Assembly: GCA_027604505.1 (NCBI GenBank)
Contig: JADIIX010000034.1
Coordinates: 114,244 to 178,243 of the forward strand
DNA: 64,000 bases
Source of the DNA: Gonapodya sp. JEL0774
Taxonomy: Eukaryota; Monoblepharomycota; Monoblepharidomycetes; Monoblepharidales; Gonapodyaceae
Direction of reading: 5' to 3'
Shown: one piece after another, positions 1 to 10,400 of the stretch
Numbering within the stretch: the first letter of the stretch is position 1
Layout: each line of letters starts with the position of its first letter
The notes under the pieces: generated by a model
Databases searched by the model: none
What the model was told of the DNA's origin: nothing
What the model saw: the letters and a program-made list of their open reading frames with translations, nothing else
Translations under genes and position numbers: made by a program

Positions 1-849
1 GCTATTGGAGTTTGCCCAATATCTGGAGAGTCGAACGAGGACAAGGCTCTTCGCTTGTACGATGTCCGAGGATCGCGAAGGGGGATGAACCTCGCAGCCA
101 AAGTGAAGACCGGACAGGAGGACTGTCACTTCATCTCCTTTGGGAGCGACAGATTGGTTGTGGCGGGAGATACAGCGCTCTTTGGGAAGGTGTACGACTT
201 GCGCTTCTTCAAGGAACCCATGTTTACTATTTCCCATGTTCCATTTGGTGGGTGAAATTATTGATCTCATTGCCCGACATGTGTCCAATACTGATGTCAC
301 TCCAAGAGGGTGACGACTGGGAGGATCTATGTTGTCTTGAGTTTGGTGGGTGGACTTCGGGGGGCTTACTCGTGACAGGAGGTGCCGCTACGGTGTGTTC
401 AATGGGATCTGCGGGCTCTGTAGTTTAAATCGATCCATTTTTTTTTGAGCACTGCTTGATTCTTGAACATTCGTGGGCAGGTTAAGTTTTGGGACTTCAA
501 TCGAGCTGATCCCTGTGTGCTCACACTTGGGGAGGATGAAAGAGGCACCGCATTGATTGATGGTAGTATATCTTCCCTTGTTATATCGCAAGGTGAGTGT
601 CATAACGTGCAAGCCTTCATTTCTAGTGTCTGTTGCATTTTGGTTTTCTGAGTCGGGTGATCTGCTCTTACATTGATTCTCAAATGGGATTTTGAAGACT
701 CTCTTCGGCTCACTGTGGGTACGCACCTCGGTGGAGTCTACACTTACGAACCAGGATCGTCGTCAGACTCTCCATCAGAGCGATATTTCGTCAACGAAGA
801 ATGCGTTTGGCCCGGAACCCCCGAGGCAATGCCATCGGACCACGAGTAA
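1..849 (+). CDS. WD40-repeat protein, 3' part (5' end outside window)
   Basis: The reading frame is open from base 1, so the start lies off the left edge. Exons seen: 1-247, 307-419, 481-592, 698-849. Phases match at each junction and the frame ends at TAA 847-849. The product shows WD-repeat signatures: LRLYDVRG, then GKVYDLRFF, then GGLLVTGG leading across an intron into SVKFWDFN, and a final blade-like LRLTVGTHLGGVYTYEPG. The tail is acidic and serine-rich. WD40 proteins are beta-propeller scaffolds. I cannot say which complex this one serves, because the distinguishing N-terminus is missing. The fold is well supported; the identity is open. Confidence 0.7.
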
Positions 850-1398
850 TGCTTTTGGGATGTGAGTGAAGGAAGTAATAGGACGATATTGCTTGCAACT
901 TCTCATTCTGCAGAGAAAATCGTCCCAGACGCTGACGTCTGCCCTCCCACTCACTTGTCCGATTCTGATATATTCGGCCAGTATGCCATCAACGACTCCG
1001 AGGCAACCCCATCCAGCCTTCAGTTTCCAACAGCACAAGCTATCATTCTACCTGGTCCATTTGAATATCGTCAGTTCGCATCCCTGGCGTCAGCGTCCTG
1101 CGACTCTTCACAACTATGGTTCTGTAAAATTGTTCGTAGCATTTGTATATATTGCACTCTACTCAGTTTGTAATACTCCTCATGTATCTGTGAGGTGTGG
1201 GTTTGCAGAGTTCCAGAGTTTGACAAGCCGGTCCAGTCCGACAGACCGATATATGTACTATTACCTGGAGAAAACTCGCCGTTTTTTGTGTTTCTCTGCG
1301 TCGGCAGCGCCTTTGTGGGGATCCCCGATTAATTGCGGAAGTACCAAAGAGCCTGAGGCAACCGACGGTAACATTCATCATACACACCGAATAAGCAG
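850..1398. other. Intergenic, nothing recognised
   Basis: This stretch lies between the WD40 stop and the SDR start. Short open frames exist, but none shows a motif, a splice-consistent continuation or a repeat. Confidence 0.5.
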
Positions 1399-3257
1399 AT
1401 GAGTTCAAAGTTCCTCCCACTTCTTGGCAGAACGGCTCTTGTTGTGAGTACAAAAGTGTCGATTTCGACTGAGATGATTGTCAGGGCATCGTGCTCTCCT
1501 CTTCTCGCGGGAAGACCTTCCCGACCGTGCCGATGATTTTCAACAACGAATACCCATTTTTGCTCCGTTCATTCGCCCCTCTCCTTGTCTGGGCATCACT
1601 GTCGCTGAACACTTTGAATCTCAAAGACAGGTGCTGGATCCGGCATAGGTCGAGCGTGCGCGGTCGATTTGGCAAGAAGAGGTGCGCGAGTGGTTGTAGC
1701 TGATTTGGATCCAAACGGAGGCCAGGAGACAGTCAAGCTAATAGAAGCTGCTGTGAGGGAGACACTTGAGGTGCGTACACTGAGCGTGACGACGGTGATG
1801 CAGGATGGTACCTCCCACTTTCAGTTTTTGCAATTGGATCATCCCTTGATTCCGACTGTTGGACCGCATCTCGTCTCAGAGATACGTATAGATGAAGACT
1901 ATGAATGCTTTCGAAAGAACTGCCCAAAACAACAGAAGTGGAGTCCCAACCATCGGTCAGATGAACGGGCCCATTGCGACGAACTCTTTTCTGGCCACTG
2001 TAGTAGTGCAAATCCCTCCTCATTTTTTGACTTGCACATCACTGCAGACCTCATGTGATACTTGTTCTATTGAATAACCAACGTTGTCTGTCCTCCACAT
2101 TCATTTCAGACACATCCTACGAGTCCCGCTCTCTTCGTCCGCGCTGACTGCTCCGTTGATGATGACCTCGTTGCACTCGTACAGCGAGCAAAAGACTACG
2201 CTCGAATAGAGAACGATTCAGGATTTGTGTCGGTGGTGGTGAATAACGCAGGTTAGTTTCGCAAACAAGTTCCGAGGCAGAGCACCCAGGTTCCGGGGCG
2301 GAGTAAATTTGATCGATGTACCCGTACGGAGTCGAACGTCGGAAGGGGAGATAAACCGTTAAGCGACGATTACCGACTTTGCATTCCCAATCGCCAGGTC
2401 TTCAGCACGTCTCCCCCCTCCCTGTATTCCCTGTCTCCAAATGGAACCTCCTCCTCTCCATCATGCTCACGGCGCCATTCAGACTCACTCAACTCCTCTT
2501 GCCTGATATGTACGATAACGATTGGGGGAGAATTGTGAATGTCGGGAGCATCCACAGTGTTATCGCCAGCGAGGGCAAGGCAGCCTACATAGCAGCCAAG
2601 CATGGTTTGGTGGTGAGTTGGCGTTGGCGCTAAGGGAGACGGTGAAGGAGAAGTTGGATCAAATTAGTCTGAGGGTTTCAACACTTTGTGAATCACCACT
2701 TCCTCCAATGCCGTACTATTGGCTCTGCGTGGACCATATCGGTGCATGCTTGATACACCCACCACAGGGTCTCACCAAGGTACGCTGTTGTATATACGGT
2801 TTGGGTATTGTGCAAGCTTCTAATGTCCGTTCTCGTTCTTTTTGTTGTGAGAACAGACGACGGCACTGGAGGCCGCGTCTCATTCTTCGAATGTGACATG
2901 CAACATTATTTGGTATGCTTGGCGACATCTTCCGTCACGTTTATCAGACACGGTCTTGATTATTGCTGTGCTTGAATCTCTGTTCACGCCGGCTGCGTGC
3001 CATTCTTGCCTGCAATAATGTCCAGCCCTTCGTACGTCTCGACGCCGCTCGTGGCCTCACAAATCGCAACCCAATCCACTTTGCACAACCTCCCCGCCGA
3101 AAAAGTGATATCGGACATCATGTGTGCACCCATGCCGCAGAAACGCCTTCTTGATACGGGTGAGGTTGCGGCGCTTGTCGGGTTTCTGTGTGATGATGCA
3201 GCTAGAGGATTAAACGGGAGTGTTTTGGGGCAGGATGGGGGTTGGACGGCGAGGTAG
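1399..3257 (+). CDS. Short-chain dehydrogenase, D-3-hydroxybutyrate-dehydrogenase-like
   Basis: Seven exons: 1399-1443, 1627-1770, 2110-2251, 2398-2612, 2768-2779, 2857-2912, 3026-3257. They join to 846 nt, or 281 residues, with all phases matching. Classical SDR marks are present: TGAGSGIG for the cofactor (residues 16-23), an acidic residue after the second strand (VVVADLD) suggesting NAD(H), NNAG, an active-site serine in VGSIHSV, and YIAAK as the YxxxK pair. The stretch after NNAG (LQHVSPLPVFP) and the NIICPSYVSTPLV region resemble bacterial-type 3-hydroxybutyrate dehydrogenase, which interconverts 3-hydroxybutyrate and acetoacetate. Other SDR substrates are possible. Exon 5 is a 12-nt micro-exon coding GLTK. 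There is no obvious targeting peptide. Confidence 0.82.
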
Positions 3258-4215
3258 AGGAAGTGCCGAGTCTTTCCCTTACCGTATTCACATGGAAGCG
3301 GGGAGAAACACAAATTAACCACATTTCAAATTTCTCAAGTAACGAAATATCGCAGAGATAGAGTGCTCTAGCCCATCTTAGCCATCTGAGTGAATAGAAC
3401 GTTAGCGAGGTCTGACTCCAACGGGAGCGCTACGCACTACCTATCCCATGTCACTCTCATTGGCTTCTCAGGTCGCAGGAGCGGGGTTCCCCTATGAAGT
3501 TCCCCGGAGTCAAAACGCGGTACACTAATATCCTGCGCTTGGAAGTGTTCCGGTCCGTCGGGTGGACATCAGGCTATTGGATTGCGGATGTTTCTATGGA
3601 ACATTTCTGTGGAGGGAATGTATGATCCTAACACCAGCCCTTCGTGGATTAAGTCTGTTTCTTCGACTCGTTCTACTATAATACATGGCAGAAGCAAAGA
3701 TACTGAAATTGAGTTCGAATTGATTTTGGGAGGGTTTATTTTGAGAGGCCTTATGTTGTCCAAGCCATGCTTATGACGTCAGTCCTGCCTGAGCCAGGGT
3801 TGAGGAGCGATGAAGCCCCTTCCCCAAGCAAGACATGGCTTGCAAGTTACCAACGAAGGAAGCACCGGACTTTCACAACCGGGATTGTTGGCTTGGCCGA
3901 TAGTAGGCCCTGCACAGATTCACAAATGAGACGCGCTTTCCAGACTCAACAGCAAAATGGAAACGCGGTAAATAGCGGATTATGCTAGAGGCACATTTGA
4001 GTAGAGAGGGCAATTGGCTTTAAGCGGAGTGATGCTCCTGAAATAGGTGGTCCGATTCCGGTGCGGCCGGGTGTATATTTTCTCCGCCTTATGAAATTCA
4101 TCGGAACTTTTTCTATTTGGAGAGCAAAGAATTCTTCACGTCATCTTCTCCATCCTTCAATCGAAACGAGTTCTCCGTCTGTCATCTGCCATCTCACAGA
4201 TAATCTCATCCAGCA
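3258..4215. other. Intergenic, nothing recognised
   Basis: About 950 bp between the SDR and the FMN reductase. Only short frames without motifs are visible. It presumably includes the promoter of the gene starting at 4216. Confidence 0.5.
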
Positions 4216-5095
4216 ATGACTCGACAGCCACTTTCGATTGTCTCTATCTTAGGCAGTGTCAGAGATGGACGACTCGGCATCAAAGTAGCAGAGTACATCA
4301 ACCGAGTAGCTTCCAAAAATGGTAAGCATGCGATAGACGTTCTTGCGATGCAGATTCACGTAACTCTCAAGTGCGCTCCAGGTCACAACCTTACTTTCAT
4401 CGATTGCGCGAAACCCGAATGGGATCTCCCAATGCTCCGAAAGCGGTTCATGGACTACGGACCGAACGAGCAAAGTTCGTGTGTCTCGACCTCGCCCAAT
4501 CGCTGGCATCAGCTCACGTGATCTCCTTTTAGTTCCCACCAGCTTGACAACCCTCCACAAGTTATTCTCCGAAGCAGATGCTTTCATTCTCATAACTCCC
4601 GAGTACAACCAGAACGCTGCACCCGCTCTCACCAACATGTTGGACCACTTTCTCCCCGAGTGAGACTCAATTGCAAATTCGTCCACGTGGATGTCCACTC
4701 CAGCTAATCCGTTTTTTTCCGCAGGTTCAACAAGAAAGTAGCGGGTATCGCAAGCTATAGCATCTCTTTTGGAGCTGCACGTATCGGAGGTTTGTTGGCA
4801 ACATATGGTAGCCCAGTAGATTGGACTGTCACCTCTAACTATCAACACACGGACACCCCCCCCCCCCCCCCCCCCCCTACGCACAGGCTCTGCTCTCCGC
4901 CCCATGTGCGCTCAGTTGGGCATGGTAGCAACTCCCTTGTCACTGACGTGGCCCAGTTTGACGAGCACGAGTTTCGATGAGTCCGGAACTCCTAAAGATC
5001 AGATGTCAATACAATCGGTCGCCGCGTTTGTGCAGGAGCTGGAATTCTATGGACTGGCAATCAAGAACGCGAGGGAAGAGCAGGGGAAGCTGTGA
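4216..5095 (+). CDS. NAD(P)H-dependent FMN reductase, flavodoxin-like
   Basis: Five exons (4216-4321, 4382-4474, 4533-4659, 4725-4789, 4887-5095) join to 600 nt, 199 residues. This is the usual size of the family that includes yeast Lot6 and bacterial ChrR/SsuE-type reductases. The N-terminal ILGSVRDGRLG is the phosphate-binding loop of the flavodoxin-like fold. ITPEYNQNAAPALTNMLD matches the conserved PEYN flavin-binding and dimer segment, and SFGAARIGG follows as expected. Enzymes of this type reduce FMN or quinones with NAD(P)H, often in redox defence. The last intron carries an uninterrupted run of C. The start is the first ATG that opens directly into the fold. Confidence 0.85.
4856..4877. 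repeat. Poly-C run in intron 4 of the FMN reductase gene
   Basis: Twenty-two consecutive C bases lie just upstream of the 3' splice site (exon begins at 4887). The tract could act as an extreme pyrimidine tract. Its length should be treated with caution, because homopolymers are error-prone in sequencing. Confidence 0.9.
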
Positions 5096-5529
5096 TTGTC
5101 GATGTTGTAAACAAGTCCTTGGGAAACACTGTTTGTTATGGAGTCCTAGAGAACGTCAGCACAATCAAACATCGTATATATATACTGCAGTGAATCACAT
5201 GATCACTCTGAGTTACATTTTACTTTTAATTGGGTGAAAAGATGGTGCTGTGGTCCGGTTCCGCAAACAGCATGATGTTCGGAGTTCCTCACCAACGGTG
5301 CATTACCAGTTCCTGTACAACCTTGAGTTACAATGCACAATCTTCTGCTCATTTGAGTGATTTGCCCTTCCATTACTATTCCGGAACCGTGCACTCCCTC
5401 CCCCCTAATCACCGGTTTGTCTTCCGTGGAGATACGCGGAAGTACCCGAAACGAGTACACTGATATTAGTTAAAAAAAACTCATTTGTCTTGGGAAGCCT
5501 CTAGGATAATATGTTCGTGAATGGGTTGC
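5096..5529. other. Intergenic, nothing recognised
   Basis: This is the space between two convergent genes (FMN reductase on plus, QPVIER-motif gene on minus). I see no coding signal or repeat. Confidence 0.5.
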
Positions 5530-6402
5530 TCAATCTGTATCCAAAGAGGGGAGCCAATTCAATTCCAAGGCACACTGGTGATTTCGAAAGCGAAAGAAAG
5601 AGTGAGACCACCGTTTATTCACCAGAACACGAGTGGAGCGGATGATTACCCTTTCGATAACAGGCTGAACTACCTCAATGACAATCTGTTTCACCACTCC
5701 AACGGAGTCAGGTAGTGCCGCATTCAGTCGACAGTAACAGCAAACTTACTCTTATTGATTTCGGGCTCCCTCTGGACTGTCTCGTAGACAACGGCAAGCA
5801 CATGAACTTCGTCATGCACAGCCGCTGCTTGTGCTTGGTGTTTCGCGTCTTCCATTGGCTATGAAGGACGATCGAGAAAAGTGCAAGACTGCTTTATTGC
5901 ATGCTCGATGATCAGCATAGAGAGAAAGCCTCACAGACTGGGTTCTTGGTAATTGTGGACCTTTTCTCGCTCTTCTTGGCGATCAACAACATTCTCTCCT
6001 TCCACGATTCTTTCGGTCAACGGCTGAATTACTTGTTGTACCTCCGGGCGGACCATTAATCGTGTAACTTCGGGTCTGAACCGTCAATGCGGTTGAGTGT
6101 TGTGAGTCTTTATTGTTGGTAATCTCACAGTGCGTATCGATCGAACGGAGTGTTGTTTTCTGTGACGCACCTGACTTCCTCCACGATCTTCGGCACGATC
6201 TGCTCATGAACCACAGGTGTCCAAACTTTTCTTTAATGTATATGTGGTCTCATCAAGATTGATTTGACAGCGCCAGCGAGCGATATAGACCACGCACCTG
6301 CACCAACGAGTGATCATCAACAAAAGCGGACTCAGCTGTACGAGAAAGCTCCGTCTGATGGATTGGCTCAATACATTCGGTGTCTCGGATGGTGATGGAC
6401 AT
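5530..6402 (-). CDS. QPVIER-motif repeat protein (allergen/LEA-like), structure partly resolved
   Basis: Start ATG at 6402. Well-phased exons read 6298-6402, 6171-6199 and from 6075 downward. They give IVPKIVEEVR and then RPEVQQVIQPLTERIVEG. That frame meets a stop at 5983. Further exons on the same strand at 5750-5858 and 5530-5696 encode AVVYETVQREPEINK and EVVQPVIERVIIR, clearly the same repeat family, with matching phases to each other. I could not find a clean junction between the two halves. They may be one gene with an unrecognised intron, two genes, or one gene broken by a frameshift. The repeated E-V-x-Q-P-V-I-E-R pattern resembles a family of charged fungal proteins sometimes labelled allergen-like; its biochemical role is unknown to me. 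Confidence 0.5.
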
Positions 6403-6619
6403 TTTCGAAAGGAGCCCACGTAAAGACGTCGCCCCTCTCCTGATATAGTAAAACCGCCATATGACTCTAGCACGCCACCAACAAAGATCATGTGCCTTTG
6501 GTAACACCTCATGTAATTACGTAGACAATAACCGAAACTGCGGTGAATGCTATATGTTTTAGGAACTCCAAACAGCGTTCGGACACGAATTCAGTGATTA
6601 TTAACCCTGTTCGAAACCT

Positions 6620-7069
6620 TCAACACTCCTTCTCATAATCCTTGAGGCCATGGGCTGCTTGCTCCAACTTTGCCTCTCCTCGAAGGACAGGGTCCGCTTG
6701 ATCAGAACTTATCGGTGGAAGAATCTTGACGGGATTCACTGTTGGGGAGAAAGAAAGCCCGGAAACCCCGATTACAGCAAGGAAATCCACCCAATTCGCA
6801 AATGAAGACTTACTTCGGTAACATGCTCAATGATCGGCTTGTTGACCTATTGGAAACAGTTCAAAGGTGGATTTCATGAGAGAGATTGTCTTGATCGACT
6901 TACATTAACACGTGTGGTCTTCAAAGTCTCCCGTTCGATGACGGGTTGGATCTCCTCGGAAACTTTGGGCTTTACAACTATAGAAGACGTGAGTCAAAAT
7001 TAATTTGAGGCCACCAAATGAAGAATTTCAAGCACTCTCTTCTCGGATGTTACGTGCGTTGGCTGCCAT
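6620..7069 (-). CDS. Small QPVIER-motif protein, 75 residues
   Basis: Four exons on the minus strand (7069-7054, 6977-6904, 6846-6814, 6724-6620) join to 228 nt. The product runs VKPKVSEEIQPVIERETL, then VNKPIIEHVTE, and ends with an alpha-helical acidic tail ALKLEQAAHG-like in character. The motif EEIQPVIERE is shared with the next gene downstream on the same strand, so the pair is probably a tandem duplication. A TATAAAA-type box lies about 60 bp upstream of the ATG (near 7130). The last 3' splice site was chosen to keep the frame; an alternative AG nearby would put a stop in frame. The protein is charged and probably extended; function unknown. Confidence 0.5.
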
Positions 7070-7468
7070 AGTTTTGAAATGGGTTGATGACTGTGTTCTT
7101 ATTAGAGTTTACAGTTTTATGCACATTTTATACCCCGTTTTGGGATGACCTCACCGCTGAAGAGACGAGCACTCATTGAAATTCATTTTAATGTTCAGGT
7201 CATTGAAATCACAGAGAAAATTGAATGCTGCTGCGAGATGCGTGAGTTGATGTACTCTACTTCCCACTTTCCCAATAAAGTTGGAAGTAAAACATACTAA
7301 GTACAGCTGAGGAAACGTGCACATGCCAGAGGTTCGCATCTATGAGCGAAATTTAATTGATTTCGTGGGCAGCGAGTTGTGAGAACAAATGATGCTGGGT
7401 CGCTTCACACAAAAAAGCCAACACATTGTTCCCCAATCCTTCTCTTTCATTTTCAAGTGGTCCCAAAT
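7070..7468. other. Divergent intergenic region
   Basis: This region separates the minus-strand QPVIER gene from the plus-strand helicase, so it should hold both promoters. A TATAAAA-like box for the minus-strand gene is visible near 7130. No other feature was recognised. Confidence 0.5.
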
Positions 7469-10400
7469 ATGCATCGTGGACGACGTACATCACTCGCACA
7501 GAGGGGACGCTTTGGCAATCAAAGGTATTCGGATCGGGGAGGATTTGAAATCGACGGAGCTTCAGGGCGGAGTGGACGTAACCGAAGAAGTCAGATCACA
7601 AATCAGCAGTCACCTGAGAGTTTTGGCTCATGGGAACTTGAGAGCAACTCTTTGGAAGACAGGAGTCGTGGCATTGTGGAGGAGTCTGGCCACGTACCGG
7701 CACAGGAACGACCGTCTGACGCGTCCCATTCTTCGGGGACCGCCCCAGTGTCGCCCTCTCGCACTTTCGTTGATGGGTGGACACGGCAGCAGAGCCACGA
7801 AAGCCAAGACTTGCGAATGACGTCAGCTCGTCCGTCCATGGGACATTCACCAAAACAGGGAACTCGGCTTCCATCCGGCGAAATTCGACCATTCTGGAGA
7901 CTCCGTACACGAGATTCAAGTGCTAAGCACGGTGGACCGTCACCCATACAGTCGCCTCCTCACTCCAGGTGGGATGAGGGGGACACGGAGCCCCCCTCGG
8001 AGGATTCTAAATCCTCTGAAAGCCATATTGTCCCTACCTTCTTTGGCACTCGGACTCGCGTTCACGGTCGTGGAAGCCAGGACGCTCGGTTGGCAACTTC
8101 GTTTGTTTTCGCAACATCGGACACATTTAAATCCCTAACTCGGTCAACTGATCAAGCCATAAATGGGGTTTCGAGTCGAGCTCCAACACAGGGAATTCTT
8201 CCCAAACAAGCAAGTCGGAGCTTTGCTGGGATGATTGTTGATTCCAATAGTCACGTCTGGAGTGTAGAGGGTAGAATGACTCAAGAAGGCTCAACAGCAA
8301 GTGGATCTGGAGTTGCAGATGTGAGTGGACTACCCGGAAGCTTCATCCTGACATTATATTTGATTGAGATGGCCTCCGTTCTTCCATCATTCGAAGTTAC
8401 AAGAAGAGCCACCCCCCCCCCTACCAGCCTCGAACATTGCCATTATCGGCACCGCAACATATTGCCCAAGATTCAAACCTCTCACCACTACAACATCTAT
8501 CGCCTCATCCGAGTTATCCCCTCTCGGTAGTCTCTGAGCGCTTTCCGAGCATATCAGAGCAGTCCGTTGATCGCTCGGTGTGGAATGATCCAAAACAGTT
8601 CTCCACTGAACCACTGCTTGCGGATGGCGGGCCTTCTCTTCCTGATCAGAACGTACGCACATCGACAAAGGCCCGCTCACTACCAATGTTATCATTGGAG
8701 GAATCACATGCACCGTTGTCCAGTCCGCCACGTCCACAAAATGGGCCAAAGTGGCACGTTGCTGAAGATCACTCTCATCGATCTGGATCCATTTCCAAGA
8801 AGATAATTGCGGATGAGGAACAGCACTTGCTTGAGGAAAAAAACCCACAGACGATCCAGTTGGAATCTCCTGCGCTGCAAGCTAGTGCATTCGAAAACCC
8901 AGCTCTAAATCCGCACGAAGAAAATTGGGAAGGGGGAGTTCCAGACCGACACATGCGGCGAGTCACCAATCCTGTTACTCCGCTTTTGGGAACAGGTCTT
9001 GCGATCGCGGAAGGCGTCGTTGTTTATGAGTTGCAGACACCTCCTAAGCGAATTAACGCCGAAAGCAACACCAATCTGGAGAAATCGGCTGATTCGGGTT
9101 TTGATGACTATGGCTTGAATGATGAAATGGGAGTTCTCCCCGCTGCCGAGCGGTGTACGACCATGCAGAACAAGCCCACCGTCCAACTCCCTCCACCACC
9201 GTCTGATCCGAATCTCGAAATCGCTCAAATCATTCCACTATCTCTCAACTCCATCCAAACCGCGAATCTTGTTCAGGTCGGTCTGTTGGTAAAGAAACCG
9301 CTTTCATCCACAGTGTTGGCCCTTTCGTCCCTACCCGACTCGGCACACACCCCTGTACTCCCACCGACAGAAGATTTTCTTAAATCAAAATCAGAACGCT
9401 TGGAGTTGAAGCTGTTTGCCGACATAGAGAGCTACAAGCTCGGTCCTGACGGGGTGCAAACCCGCCTGAAACCCAGGTTGACAGTACCAGTAGCATTGTA
9501 TCGAGAGCAAATCGAAACGGCCCTTCGAAATTCAGACGTAGTTGTCATTGTTGGCGACACAGGAAGTGGCAAAGTGAGTTGTGGATTCTTAAGCGCAACT
9601 GCGATCAAGAGTAACCCTCGAAGGTCAACAACCTGTCAGACTACGCAAGTACCTCAAATGATTCTGGATACACGTATTCGTGATGGAGAAGGGGCGCGAT
9701 GTAATATTGTGGTAACTCAACCCCGGTGAGTATTAACTTATATTTCTATCTCGCATCTCACGTGTGCTGACACTCACCGAGCAGGAGGATGGCCGCAATT
9801 AGCGTGGCTCAGAGAGTTTCCGAAGAACGCGGTGAATCCATTGGGGGTACCGTTGGATATCAGGTTCGGTTTGACGGGATCCCCCCGAACGAGCACGGTT
9901 CAATACTGTATTGTACCACTGGGACACTCCTTCGCAAGATGCACGATAGCACCCGTCGCAAAGGCTCCTCTACTGATTTAAATAATGTGCCACTTGATCC
10001 ATTTGATAGGCTTACTCATCTTATCATTGACGAGGTGCATGAGCGTGATATTCACATAGTTGAGTGTTCGGAAATGAGTATTTACAAATACTCACGCTAA
10101 ACCAATGTGTAATTGGTAGGACTTCCTGCTTCTTGCTGCGAAAAGATCATTGATTGCTCGTCAAGCCTCTGGTCTTCGACCTGTCAAGCTGATTCTGATG
10201 GTTAGTCGTGCACTGTCCTCGACCTTCCCAACACTTTCTACATTAAATGCCTTTTAGAGTGCAACAATTCACGCAGACTCATTTGCGCGTTATTTCGCGC
10301 AGCTGGGTGGGACGCGGACATCTCCTGGCCCCGTGCCGATAGTTGATGTGCCCGGGAGATTGCACGATGTCCAACGCATTTTCCTTGAGGAAATTGTCCT

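Noticed and set aside
4249-4905. 218-codon minus-strand frame over the FMN reductase
   Set aside because: It contains a poly-glycine run arising from the intronic poly-C and has no domain; the plus strand gives a clear flavoprotein.
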